A stretch of 64,000 nucleotides of DNA from Pedobacter duraquae (lineage in GTDB: Bacteria > Bacteroidota > Bacteroidia > Sphingobacteriales > Sphingobacteriaceae), in the NCBI RefSeq assembly GCF_004362245.1, contig NZ_SNWM01000003.1, forward strand, positions 806,001-870,000. The letters are read 5' to 3'. This document shows, one piece after another, positions 26,962 to 35,456 of the stretch. Made by a program: the position numbers and the translations under genes. The notes beneath the pieces are model-generated. The model was not told the DNA's origin, searched no databases, and was given only the letters and a program-made list of their open reading frames with translations. Every line of letters begins with the position of its first letter. Position 1 is the first letter of the stretch.

Positions 26962-27552
26962 ATGAGAAAGTTAATTAACGCAATTTTTGTAGCAGCCGGA
27001 CTACTTTTCACTGCTAACATTGCGAATGCACAACAAAAGATCGGTCATTTGAATTCTGAAGCAATTTTCGCGGTGATGCCTGAGGCAAAAGTTGCACAAA
27101 CTACTTTAGAAGCGTTCAACAAAACCAAAACTGCTGAGATTGAGAAAATGCAAGGTGAGTACCAAACTAAATATGCTGCTGCCGTTGCGAAACAAAAAAC
27201 CATCAGTGAGGCAAACAAAGAAGCAGTTGGTAAAGAACTTGACCAAATGGGTGCTGAATTGGAAGATTTGAAAAAAAGAATCAATGATGCTGGTGTTAAA
27301 GCACAACAAGAATTTGCACAGAAACAAGGTGATCTTTTCGTACCTATCAACACTAAATTCGAAGCAGCTGTAAAATCTGTTGCTAAAGAAAAAGGATTGG
27401 CTTACGTTTTCGATATCGCTGCACAACAAAATGGAAACAACTTGTTGTTCTCTGAAGGTGGTGATGATATCACTGCTGCAGTAAGAACTAAATTAGGCAT
27501 CGCTGCTTCGGCAGTTCCAGCAACAGCTCCTGCTGCTGCACCAAAAAAATAG
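26962..27552 (+). CDS. OmpH/Skp-family periplasmic chaperone (second copy)
   Basis: 196 residues with a signal peptide (ending IANAQQ). IGHLNSEAIFAVMPEAKVAQ matches the first copy's signature, followed by a long charged helical region rich in Lys, Glu and Gln and an Ala/Pro-rich tail (SAVPATAPAAAPKK). Codon use is strongly biased (repeated GCA, AAA, GAA), suggesting higher expression than the first copy. Followed by a strong terminator, so the bamA block ends here. Confidence 0.9.
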   Translation: MRKLINAIFVAAGLLFTANIANAQQKIGHLNSEAIFAVMPEAKVAQTTLEAFNKTKTAEIEKMQGEYQTKYAAAVAKQKTISEANKEAVGKELDQMGAELEDLKKRINDAGVKAQQEFAQKQGDLFVPINTKFEAAVKSVAKEKGLAYVFDIAAQQNGNNLLFSEGGDDITAAVRTKLGIAASAVPATAPAAAPKK

Positions 27553-27567
27553 TTAAAGTAAAATACT

Positions 27568-27575
27568 TAAATTTG
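27568..27575 (+). promoter_or_regulatory. -7 box of murI
   Basis: TAAATTTG (TAnnTTTG) directly abuts the ompH terminator hairpin. Transcription from it would begin inside the hairpin and run to the murI ATG at 27615. Confidence 0.4.
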
Positions 27576-27610
27576 CGGGACCGGATATATCATCCGGTCC
27601 CGTTTTTTTT
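27576..27610 (+). terminator. Strong terminator after the ompH genes
   Basis: Perfect 11-bp stem CGGGACCGGAT (27576-27586) with ATCCGGTCCCG (27592-27602), loop ATATC, then eight Ts. It lies between the second ompH and murI. Confidence 0.92.
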
Positions 27611-27614
27611 GCAT

Positions 27615-28436
27615 ATGCTTGAAGGTCCCATAGGTATTTTTGATTCTGGTTACGGTGGCTTGACGGTCTACAAATCCATTGTAGAACGGTTGCCACAGTA
27701 TGACTACATCTATTTTGGCGACAATGCCAGGGCCCCTTATGGCGACCATACTTTTGAGACTGTTTACCAGTATACGCTGGAATGTGTAGAATGGCTATTC
27801 GGTCAGGGTTGCCCGTTAATTATCCTCGCCTGCAATACGGCCTCTGCCAAAGCCTTACGCAGCATACAGCAAAACATTCTTCCTTTTAAATACCCCGGGC
27901 GCAGGGTGCTGGGTGTAATCAGGCCTACGGCAGAAGTGATAGATCAGTATACCAGAAGCAAAGAGATTGGGGTGCTCGGTACGAGAGGTACAATTGAGTC
28001 TCAATCTTATTTAATGGAAATTGAGAAGTTACACCCGGAGATTTCGGTGAAACAACAAAGTTGCCCAATGTGGGTACCAATCATTGAAAATAACGAACAT
28101 ACCACCTCTGGTGCAGATTACTTTGTAAAGGAATATATCGAGGCGCTAATGAATGATAAACCTGGTATAGACTGTGTATTGCTGGCCTGTACCCATTACC
28201 CATTGTTATTGCCTAAAATTAAGGCAGCGCTGCCTGTCGGTGTTAATATTGTTGTGCAGGGTGATATTGTTGCTGATAGTTTAGAAGGGTATCTTGAAAA
28301 TCATCCGGAGATGGAAGTAAGATTGACGCAGAATGGCGACCGGAAATTCTTTACTTCAGGATCGGCGCCGAAGTTTGATGCGCATGCATCGGTTTTCTTT
28401 GGCAGTGAAATTCAGTCTGTGCGGGTGCAGTTGTAG
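27615..28436 (+). CDS. murI: Glutamate racemase
   Basis: 273 residues from the ATG at 27615; an in-frame TTG at 27573 would run through the upstream terminator and is rejected. Motifs: GPIGIFDSGYGGLTV, LACNTASAKAL with one catalytic cysteine, and LLACTHYPLLLPKI with the other. It makes D-glutamate for peptidoglycan. The start codon is only four bases after the terminator's T-run, so it must have its own promoter or depend on read-through. Confidence 0.96.
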   Translation: MLEGPIGIFDSGYGGLTVYKSIVERLPQYDYIYFGDNARAPYGDHTFETVYQYTLECVEWLFGQGCPLIILACNTASAKALRSIQQNILPFKYPGRRVLGVIRPTAEVIDQYTRSKEIGVLGTRGTIESQSYLMEIEKLHPEISVKQQSCPMWVPIIENNEHTTSGADYFVKEYIEALMNDKPGIDCVLLACTHYPLLLPKIKAALPVGVNIVVQGDIVADSLEGYLENHPEMEVRLTQNGDRKFFTSGSAPKFDAHASVFFGSEIQSVRVQL

Positions 28437-28631
28437 CAGCCTCGCGTTTGAAATTTATGACTCCGTACGTGATGAATTGATGACTAGTTTCGCTACGGTT
28501 GGTTCGTCTAAAAATATCGCCTTAGATCGACGGAATTTTTCCTTAAGATATTCAATTAAACATCAGATAATCTGTTATTTGCCCTTGTTTTTGTCGATAT
28601 ATTTTCTTATCTTATACTACTCAATTAATGA

Positions 28632-28943
28632 GTTACCACGCTAAGAAAGCGGAAAGATCATGACGGAAGCGGCTTTACACCGGTCAATAAGCAGCAACCG
28701 TCCGTACGGATTAATCGGCTGGATTGACATGGAGTAAAGGACGAAGGGATTTCGCTTCCGGGCATGTTCTTTGACGTATTGGAAATTGGATAGGTGGATT
28801 GCATGCGGAGCTGATGAGCACCTATCCGTGTAAGTAATCAAAGGTATTGATGTATGTCAGGAGATAGATCGACTTTGGTTAGTAGCGGGGATCAGGACGA
28901 TCCAATTAAACAGCTTTGCCCGGATACGGGCAAAGCTGTTTTT
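28632..28943 (+). ncRNA. Candidate structured RNA with terminator (6S-like rod, or leader of purF)
   Basis: A rod-like hairpin is built from stacked complementary blocks: 28653-28657/28768-28772, 28659-28662/28763-28766, 28664-28671/28753-28760 (CGGAAGCG with CGCTTCCG), 28673-28678/28734-28739, 28683-28688/28723-28728 and 28692-28695/28718-28721. Its inner part has a lopsided bubble (13 bases on the 3' side). A second hairpin pairs GGATAGGTG (28788-28796) with CACCTATCC (28819-28827). GTTACCACG at 28632-28640 can pair with 28827-28838 to close both. GGATC/GATCC (28889-28903) and a 14-bp terminator complete the unit. The transcript probably starts near 28610, after a weak promoter-like TATATTTT at 28598. 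No match to RNase P, tmRNA or SRP RNA core sequences was seen. A 6S RNA is a reasonable guess because of the rod with bubble; a purF leader is the alternative. Confidence 0.5.
28909..28943 (+). terminator. Strong terminator ending the candidate RNA
   Basis: AACAGCTTTGCCCG (28909-28922) pairs perfectly with CGGGCAAAGCTGTT (28927-28940), loop GATA, followed by Ts on the plus strand. No protein gene ends just upstream, so it must end an RNA transcript or act as an attenuator for purF. Confidence 0.88.
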
Positions 28944-29051
28944 GAAACGATAGTCACAGGGGTGTGTATGCATGCCGGAAAATTGACGGTCAGATTATTT
29001 AAGCATGTTATTATTGTCTATTTCTTTCTAGGTTCTGATTTTTATTAGGCG

Positions 29052-29059
29052 TAAATTTG
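29052..29059 (+). promoter_or_regulatory. -7 box of the purF-type gene
   Basis: TAAATTTG (TAnnTTTG) ends 18 bases before the ATG at 29078. It implies purF can be transcribed independently of the structured RNA upstream. Confidence 0.45.
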
Positions 29060-29077
29060 CCGCTCAAACAACACACC

Positions 29078-30979
29078 ATGAGTGACCAGATTAAACACGA
29101 GTGCGGGATCGCCTTCATTCGTCTTCTCAAACCTCTTTCTTTCTATCAGGAAAAATACGGCACAGCACTTTACGGACTCAATAAGTTGTATCTTCTCATG
29201 GAGAAGCAACACAACAGGGGCCAGGATGGCGCAGGTATTGCAACGATTAAACTAGATGTGAAGCCGGGACACCGGTACATCAGCAGATATCGGTCGATGG
29301 CACAAAATGCTGTGGCCGATATTTTTGGTTATGTGCAAAATAAGTTTGTAAATATCCAGAATGAAACGCCAGAACTGATGCAGGATGCCGAGTGGCTGAA
29401 AGCTAATGTGAGCTTCATTGGCGAGGTATTGCTAGGGCACTTGCGTTATGGTACCCATGGCCAGAACAGCATTGAAAACTGTCACCCTTTTCTTCGTCAG
29501 AATAACTGGATGACACGTAACCTGGTTATTGCCGGTAACTTCAACATGACTAATGTTGATGAATTATTGGAGCAGTTGTATGAACTTGGTCAGCATCCAA
29601 AAGAGCAGGCAGATACCGTTACTGTGCTTGAAAAGATTGGTCATTTTCTGGATGATGAAAATCAACAGCTATTTGATGCCTATAAAAAAGAGGGTCTGGA
29701 CAACGTTGAGATCACGCATAAAATTTCTGATGGCCTGAACATTGGTCATATATTGCGCAGATCAGCTAAAACCTGGGATGGTGGTTATGCCATATCTGGT
29801 ATTGTGGGTAATGGTGATGCTTTTGTGTTACGTGACCCTGCTGGTATCAGACCTGCATTTTATTATGCAGATGATGAAATCGTTGTTGCTGCCTCGGAGC
29901 GGCCGGCTATTCAGACAGCTTTCAATATTCCATTTAAAGATGTTAAAGAGATCGAACCTGGTCATGCGTTAATTGTTAAAAAGAATGGTAAAGTAACTCA
30001 GGAAGTTTTCCGCGAGCCTACAGAGAAACGTGCATGTTCATTTGAGCGTATTTATTTCTCAAGAGGTAGTGACGCTGAGATCTATAAAGAAAGAAAACAT
30101 TTAGGAAGACTGTTGATCCCTCAAATTTTGAAATCAGTAAATAGTGACCTTAAAAATACTGTATTCTCTTTTATACCAAATACTGCAGAAGTTTCCTTTT
30201 ACGGCATGGTAGAAGGTGTTCATAAACACATCAAGTCAGTACAGAAGGATGCACTGATTAATAATAAAGAAACGCTTACAGACGAGCAATTGGATGAATT
30301 GCTTTCTATGGCGCCGCGAGTTGAAAAACTTGCGATTAAAGATGTGAAGTTGCGTACATTTATTACTCAGGATGCAGATCGCTCTGATATGGTTGCACAC
30401 GTTTACGACACTACGTATGGTGTAATCAGGAACCATACAGATACTTTGGTTGCTGTAGACGACTCTATTGTTCGTGGTACAACATTAAAACAAAGTATCA
30501 TTAAGATTATTGATCGTTTACATCCTAAAAAGATTGTAATTGTGTCTTCTGCACCGCAGATTAGATATCCAGATTGTTATGGTATCGATATGTCTAAAAT
30601 GGGACAGTTTGTTGCTTTTGAAGCGGCAATCCAGTTGTTGCATGAAAGGGGATTATCTCACATCATCGATGAGGTTTACGAAAAGTGTAAAGCTTCTCTG
30701 TTGTTGCCAAAAGAGGAGATCGTTAATCATGTTAAAGATATCTACAGGCCGTTTAAGCAAGAGGAGATTTCTGCACAGATAACCAAGATCATTACACCTG
30801 CTGATACTGTTGCTGAGGTCGAGATCATCTATCAGACACTTGACAACTTACATATTGCTTGCCCTAACCATAAAGGTGACTGGTATTTCTCTGGTAACTA
30901 TCCGACACCGGGAGGAAATAAGGTTGTTAATAAAGCATTCGTAAACTGGAAAGAAGGAAATAACCAACGCGCTTATTAA
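29078..30979 (+). CDS. Amidophosphoribosyltransferase-type protein (long PurF)
   Basis: 633 residues from the ATG at 29078, longer than classical PurF (about 470-510). MSDQIKHECGIAFIRLL places the glutaminase cysteine behind a short propeptide, as in other PurF enzymes; RGQDGAGIATIK, LRYGTHGQNSIENCHPF and AGNFNMTN are class II amidotransferase blocks. The PRPP-binding loop LVAVDDSIVRGTTLKQSI is intact at about residue 465. Extra sequence sits between the two parts, including a segment after NTVFSFIPNTAEVSFYGM. PurF catalyses the first step of purine synthesis. Long versions occur in Bacteroidota beside a normal PurF, so this may be a paralogue of altered role. Confidence 0.85.
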   Translation: MSDQIKHECGIAFIRLLKPLSFYQEKYGTALYGLNKLYLLMEKQHNRGQDGAGIATIKLDVKPGHRYISRYRSMAQNAVADIFGYVQNKFVNIQNETPELMQDAEWLKANVSFIGEVLLGHLRYGTHGQNSIENCHPFLRQNNWMTRNLVIAGNFNMTNVDELLEQLYELGQHPKEQADTVTVLEKIGHFLDDENQQLFDAYKKEGLDNVEITHKISDGLNIGHILRRSAKTWDGGYAISGIVGNGDAFVLRDPAGIRPAFYYADDEIVVAASERPAIQTAFNIPFKDVKEIEPGHALIVKKNGKVTQEVFREPTEKRACSFERIYFSRGSDAEIYKERKHLGRLLIPQILKSVNSDLKNTVFSFIPNTAEVSFYGMVEGVHKHIKSVQKDALINNKETLTDEQLDELLSMAPRVEKLAIKDVKLRTFITQDADRSDMVAHVYDTTYGVIRNHTDTLVAVDDSIVRGTTLKQSIIKIIDRLHPKKIVIVSSAPQIRYPDCYGIDMSKMGQFVAFEAAIQLLHERGLSHIIDEVYEKCKASLLLPKEEIVNHVKDIYRPFKQEEISAQITKIITPADTVAEVEIIYQTLDNLHIACPNHKGDWYFSGNYPTPGGNKVVNKAFVNWKEGNNQRAY

Positions 30980-30995
30980 TTAAGCTGATCCTTAT

Positions 30996-31038
30996 AAAAA
31001 GAAAGCGCAGTCCTGATTCAGGAATGCGCTTTCTTTTT
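30996..31038. terminator. Bidirectional terminator between purF and the LysE gene
   Basis: AAAAAGAAAGCGCA (30996-31009) pairs with TGCGCTTTCTTTTT (31025-31038), with an inner TCCTGA/TCAGGA stem. A-runs and T-runs on both sides allow it to serve both convergent genes. Confidence 0.9.
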
Positions 31039-31050
31039 ATACCTGGATTT

Positions 31051-31683
31051 CTATTTCAGTTTATAATATTTTAAGGCTACTTCTACGAAAAGCCTGATGG
31101 CAAATATGATGATGACGCCTCCGGCAATGCGGTTCAAGTTTCGAATGGTCTTTTCTTTGATCTTATAGCGCAGTTTGGCTGCGTAATATGTTTTAACAGC
31201 ATCTACTGAAAGTTGTGTAGCCATGGCGATCACGAAGAATACAACCTTCTCAGTCATCTCATAGTGCAATTGCACGGATACAATGCCACCTACCATAATC
31301 CAGAACATTAATGTAGTAGGAGAGAGCAGGCACATTAGAAATCCTTTAATAATATAACCTCTTTTTTTAATCTTAAGGGTTTCTGAGATCTCATAGTTGA
31401 CTTTAACCTTATTGATCAGGTAATATAAACCGACGCCAAGAAGAAAAAGGCCGCCGATGATTCCAATATACATATTGTATTTGGAGTTATAATTAACAAA
31501 CTGTGAACTGAAAATGGTTGCACTGATGAAAATAATATCACTGAAAATCACACCAATAGCCAATGAAAAGCCAGCTTTAAAGCCCTTTTCAATACTGGTT
31601 TTTATCATGGAAAAGAAAACCGGCCCCGTAAGAAAAGAAAATAAAATCCCTGCACCAATCCCCTGTAATATCGCTTCAAACAT
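31051..31683 (-). CDS. LysE-family transporter
   Basis: 210 residues, about six hydrophobic helices. GIGAGILFSFLTGPVFFSMIKTSIEKG at the start is the LysE/RhtB pattern, and FLMCLLSPTTLMFWIMVGG the second-half motif. These inner-membrane proteins export amino acids or related compounds; the substrate is unknown. Single gene, convergent with purF. Confidence 0.88.
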   Translation of the reverse strand: MFEAILQGIGAGILFSFLTGPVFFSMIKTSIEKGFKAGFSLAIGVIFSDIIFISATIFSSQFVNYNSKYNMYIGIIGGLFLLGVGLYYLINKVKVNYEISETLKIKKRGYIIKGFLMCLLSPTTLMFWIMVGGIVSVQLHYEMTEKVVFFVIAMATQLSVDAVKTYYAAKLRYKIKEKTIRNLNRIAGGVIIIFAIRLFVEVALKYYKLK

Positions 31684-31856
31684 TGATCTAAAGTATATAT
31701 TGCGCTAATATGCGATTTTAAACATAATTTCAACGGAGTTTTCTCAGTTTTAAATCCATATACCCATGGCAAACGCGGGCTGTGTGTAAATATTACACTT
31801 TAGTAAACAATAATTTTTATTTATGTTTATCCCACAAAACTTTTCTATAACCAAAT

Positions 31857-33464
31857 ATGAAACAAGAAGCACAAAAAAATTACGGGACTGCACTGTACTC
31901 CATCATTACGGTGTTTTTCTTTTGGGGATTTGTTGCGGCATCCAATGGGGTATTCATACCTTTTTGTAAAACGCATTTTCACCTCACACAATTTGAATCC
32001 CAGCTCATCGATTATACCTTTTATGGCGGATATTTTATCGGTTCCCTGATTCTTTATTTCGCCTCGCAGGCAAGTAAAGTTGATATCCTGAATAAGATAG
32101 GTTATAAAAAAGGGATTATCGCCGGACTTGTTATTTCTGCGGCGGGTGCCTTATTGATGATTCCGGCAGTACATTCCGGAGCGTTTGGTTTTATCCTTGT
32201 TTCATTCTTCGTTATTGCTGTAGGTTTTTCTTTACAGCAAACTGCAGCGCAGCCTTTCGTGGTGGCTTTGGGCCCTGAGGAAAGCGGAACACACCGTTTA
32301 AATCTGGCCGGAGGTATCAATAACTTTGGTGGACTAATGGGGCCGGTTATCGTGAGTGTTGTTCTTTTTGGAACTGCCAATGATGCTGTTGCCAAAGTAG
32401 TCGATATTACGTCGATCAATAACTTATACTATATCCTTGCGGGACTGTTTTTTGCTGTTGCTATATTTTATGCAGTTACCAAACTTCCTGATGTAACCAG
32501 TAATGAGAAAATTGAATCAAGTCCGAAATCAAATGGCCCTATCGTAGTGATGATCTTAGGTTTCCTGATGATTCTTGCGGCAAGTCCATTAAGTAAAGTG
32601 ACTGGCGTTGATGAGCAAATCTTTATTTATTCGTCATTGGCGATTATCATCTTGTCGTTATTATATGCTTACACTGCAAAAAAAGATAATCCTGCGCACT
32701 GGGGAGCAATGAAATACCCACAATTAATTTTGGGTATGTTGGCGATCTTTATCTATGTAGGTACAGAGGTAACTATCCAGAGTAACCTGGGTACCTTGCT
32801 TAACCTAAAAGATTTTGGTGGTTTGGCCGAGTCTGATATCAAACAATACATCTCGTTATATTGGGGAAGTATGATGATTGGCCGCTGGACAGGAGCGATC
32901 AGTGCTTTTAACCTTAAGAAGAATACTAAAAATATCCTGACGGTTATCGTTCCTTTTGTGGCTTTCGGTGTTGTGTTATTGGTTAGTCACCTAACCGGAA
33001 CTAACGTTGGTAACCTGTACGTATATGCTGTTTCTGTTGCGATCATGATCGTTGCATTCTTTATTGGTCAGGAGAAACCAGCAAAAACACTGGCGATCTT
33101 CGGTGTTCTTGGCGTATTATCTATGGCTATTGGATTGTTGACAACAGGCCCTATCGCGATTTTTGCGTTTATCAGTGGAGGTTTGTGCTGCTCTATTATG
33201 TGGCCGTCAATCTTTGCCTTGTCTATCACTGGCTTAGGGAAATACACCAGTCAGGGGTCTTCATTCCTGATCATGATGATTTTGGGTGGTGCCATCATTC
33301 CACCGATCCAGGGTAAGCTTGCGGATACGCACGGGATCCATGGCTCTTACATCATTCCATTGATCGGATTTGCTTATTTGATTTTCTTTGCATGGAAAGT
33401 AAGTGCAGAGTTAAGAAACCAAGGTATTAACGTAGAAGATATTGCCGCCGAAGGTGGACACTAG
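31857..33464 (+). CDS. MFS sugar transporter, FucP/GluP type
   Basis: 535 residues with about twelve helices. [38 protein letters not shown] and [16 protein letters not shown] are FucP-family blocks; the family takes up fucose, glucose, galactose or related sugars with protons. The specific sugar cannot be read. The stop codon is one base before the dCMP deaminase start, so transporter, deaminase and guaA may share transcription, although their functions are unrelated. Confidence 0.9.
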   Translation: MKQEAQKNYGTALYSIITVFFFWGFVAASNGVFIPFCKTHFHLTQFESQLIDYTFYGGYFIGSLILYFASQASKVDILNKIGYKKGIIAGLVISAAGALLMIPAVHSGAFGFILVSFFVIAVGFSLQQTAAQPFVVALGPEESGTHRLNLAGGINNFGGLMGPVIVSVVLFGTANDAVAKVVDITSINNLYYILAGLFFAVAIFYAVTKLPDVTSNEKIESSPKSNGPIVVMILGFLMILAASPLSKVTGVDEQIFIYSSLAIIILSLLYAYTAKKDNPAHWGAMKYPQLILGMLAIFIYVGTEVTIQSNLGTLLNLKDFGGLAESDIKQYISLYWGSMMIGRWTGAISAFNLKKNTKNILTVIVPFVAFGVVLLVSHLTGTNVGNLYVYAVSVAIMIVAFFIGQEKPAKTLAIFGVLGVLSMAIGLLTTGPIAIFAFISGGLCCSIMWPSIFALSITGLGKYTSQGSSFLIMMILGGAIIPPIQGKLADTHGIHGSYIIPLIGFAYLIFFAWKVSAELRNQGINVEDIAAEGGH

Positions 33465-33465
33465 T

Positions 33466-33918
33466 ATGCGCGTTAAGCCAAGTTTTACAGATATTTATAT
33501 GAATTTAGCGTCAGATCTTGCTGCCCGGTCACACTGTGTCCGGGCACAGGTTGGTGCTGTATTAACAAAGGATACCCGAATTATCAGTATCGGATACAAC
33601 GGCCCTCCGGCAGGCACACATAACTGCGATGAGGAATGGCCGGATACGGGTTGTGCGCGCGACTCTCGTGGGAGCTGCTCTCTGGCCTTACATGCAGAGG
33701 AAAATGCGATCCTGTATGCCACTAGAAATGGCTCAAATATCGCAGGTTCTACTTTATATTGTACACTCTCTCCCTGCATTGCCTGTGCGCGGTTGATCCT
33801 TTCCTCAGGCATCAAATTGGTGATATTTAAAGACTCCTATGCTGCCTATAAAGGACTAGCCAGCGATGAAGGTGTTGATTTCTTAAAAAGATTCGGCGTT
33901 GAGGTTAATAAATATTAA
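33466..33918 (+). CDS. dCMP deaminase family protein
   Basis: 150 residues from the ATG at 33466. Zinc motifs: [15 protein letters not shown] (His and catalytic Glu) and [12 protein letters not shown] (two Cys), typical of deoxycytidylate deaminase, which makes dUMP for thymidylate synthesis. [20 protein letters not shown] is the family's substrate segment. Followed closely by guaA. Confidence 0.92.
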   Translation: MRVKPSFTDIYMNLASDLAARSHCVRAQVGAVLTKDTRIISIGYNGPPAGTHNCDEEWPDTGCARDSRGSCSLALHAEENAILYATRNGSNIAGSTLYCTLSPCIACARLILSSGIKLVIFKDSYAAYKGLASDEGVDFLKRFGVEVNKY

Positions 33919-33923
33919 CTTTG
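33916..33923 (+). promoter_or_regulatory. -7 box of guaA (predicted leaderless)
   Basis: TAACTTTG overlaps the dCMP deaminase stop codon and ends three bases before the guaA ATG at 33927, so transcription from it would begin at the start codon. Confidence 0.4.
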
Positions 33924-33926
33924 TCC

Positions 33927-35456
33927 ATGCTAGAAAAAATCATTATTCTCGATTTTGGATCCCAGTACACTCAGTTGATTGCCAGAAGAGTCCGCGAACT
34001 TAACGTTTACTGTGAAATTCATCCTTTTAATCATATTCCGGAAATTACTTCAGACGTAAAAGGTGTGATCCTTTCGGGTAGTCCATTTTCAGTTCGTCAG
34101 GAAGATGCTCCACAGGTAGACCTGGGACTATTCATGGATAAATACCCGGTACTTGCCGTTTGTTACGGTGCACAATACATCGCACAACAATCTGGCGGTG
34201 ATGTACAACCTTCCTCAACCCGTGAGTATGGACGGGCAAAATTAGGCTATGTATCTGAGCAGAATAAGTTATTCAAAAATATATTAACCGAATCTCAGGT
34301 ATGGATGTCGCATGGCGATACCATCACTGAAGTTCCTGAATCATTTGAGATCATTGCAAGTACAGATTCTGTACGTGTTGCAGCGTTCCAGGTGAAAGAT
34401 ACCGACACTTATGCTATTCAGTTCCACCCGGAGGTTACTCACAGTACTGATGGTAAGCAGTTGTTGGAGAACTTTTTGGTCGACATCTGCGGATGTAAAC
34501 AAGACTGGACAGCCGACGCATTTGTAGAGTCTACGATTGCAAACCTTAAAAGTCAGCTTGGTGATGATAAAGTAGTGCTTGGTTTATCTGGAGGTGTGGA
34601 TTCCAGTGTTGCTGCCGTATTGCTTCATAAAGCGATTGGAACAAATCTACATTGTATTTTTGTTGATAACGGACTGTTACGTAAGGATGAGTACGAAGCT
34701 GTTTTAGAGCAGTACAAACATATGGGACTTAACATCAAAGGTGTTGATGCCAAAGAAAGGTTTTTAGGTCAGCTTGCCGGTATTAAAGATCCTGAATTGA
34801 AACGTAAGGCCATTGGCCGGGTGTTCATTGAGGTTTTTGATGATGCTGCACATGAAGTACAGGATGTGGTATGGCTTGCACAGGGAACAATCTATCCGGA
34901 TGTAATTGAGTCTGTTTCTGTGAAAGGTCCTTCTGCAACGATCAAGTCGCACCACAATGTTGGTGGTTTGCCTGATTTCATGAAGCTTAAAATTGTGGAG
35001 CCGCTAAACACTTTGTTTAAAGATGAAGTACGCAGGGTGGGTAAAACGCTTGGTATTGCTGATGTAATCCTTGGTCGCCATCCTTTCCCGGGCCCAGGTC
35101 TGGCTATCCGTATTTTGGGTGATGTTACCGCCGAAAAGGTGGCTATACTTCAGGAAGCCGATGCAATTTATATAAACAATTTAAAGGAAGCCGGGTTGTA
35201 TGATCAGGTTTGGCAGGCCGGAGCAATTTTCCTTCCTGTGCAATCCGTTGGTGTAATGGGTGATGAACGTACCTACGAGAATGTGATCTGCCTGAGAGCT
35301 GTTGAATCTGTGGATGGTATGACCGCTGATTGGTGTCACCTCCCTTACCCTGTACTCGCTAAAATTTCTAACGAAATCATCAATAAAGTAAAAGGAATTA
35401 ATCGCGTTGTATATGATATCAGTTCCAAACCTCCGGCTACTATTGAGTGGGAATAA
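33927..35456 (+). CDS. guaA: GMP synthase (glutamine-hydrolysing)
   Basis: 509 residues from the ATG at 33927. Class I glutamine amidotransferase domain (residues 1-190): [20 protein letters not shown] with the nucleophile Cys, and [12 protein letters not shown] pyrophosphatase domain: [17 protein letters not shown] (PP-loop). C-terminal dimerisation domain ends in the standard [13 protein letters not shown]. It converts XMP to GMP. Its 3' end overlaps the start of the following lipoprotein gene. Confidence 0.97.
   Translation: MLEKIIILDFGSQYTQLIARRVRELNVYCEIHPFNHIPEITSDVKGVILSGSPFSVRQEDAPQVDLGLFMDKYPVLAVCYGAQYIAQQSGGDVQPSSTREYGRAKLGYVSEQNKLFKNILTESQVWMSHGDTITEVPESFEIIASTDSVRVAAFQVKDTDTYAIQFHPEVTHSTDGKQLLENFLVDICGCKQDWTADAFVESTIANLKSQLGDDKVVLGLSGGVDSSVAAVLLHKAIGTNLHCIFVDNGLLRKDEYEAVLEQYKHMGLNIKGVDAKERFLGQLAGIKDPELKRKAIGRVFIEVFDDAAHEVQDVVWLAQGTIYPDVIESVSVKGPSATIKSHHNVGGLPDFMKLKIVEPLNTLFKDEVRRVGKTLGIADVILGRHPFPGPGLAIRILGDVTAEKVAILQEADAIYINNLKEAGLYDQVWQAGAIFLPVQSVGVMGDERTYENVICLRAVESVDGMTADWCHLPYPVLAKISNEIINKVKGINRVVYDISSKPPATIEWE

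Larger units (their letters stand above)
28437..29077 (+). other. 640-base gap without a convincing protein gene
   Basis: Short open frames here lack recognisable domains and cut across clear RNA stems. The gap holds an AT-rich stretch (28437-28620), a strongly folded segment (28632-28903), a terminator (28909-28943) and a -7 box for the next gene (29052-29059). Confidence 0.7.

Noticed and set aside
28640-28830. SRP RNA, RNase P RNA or tmRNA in the same gap
   Set aside because: None of the conserved core sequences (SRP helix 8 tetraloop region, RNase P P4 segment, tmRNA ends) can be found.
28641-28841. Minus-strand open frame of 66 residues opposite the candidate RNA
   Set aside because: It lies entirely opposite the paired RNA stems; amino-acid sequence is not protein-like in composition or motif. 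The T-run of the terminator is on the plus strand.
28788-28880. Possible cobalamin riboswitch (TCAGGAGA resembles a B12 box)
   Set aside because: The conserved GCCACT segment and the rest of the B12-riboswitch core are missing, and the downstream gene is purF, not a cobalamin gene.
28854-29048. Open frame of 64 residues before purF
   Set aside because: It runs through the perfect terminator stem at 28909-28940 and has no recognisable domain, so it is better explained as part of the RNA region.
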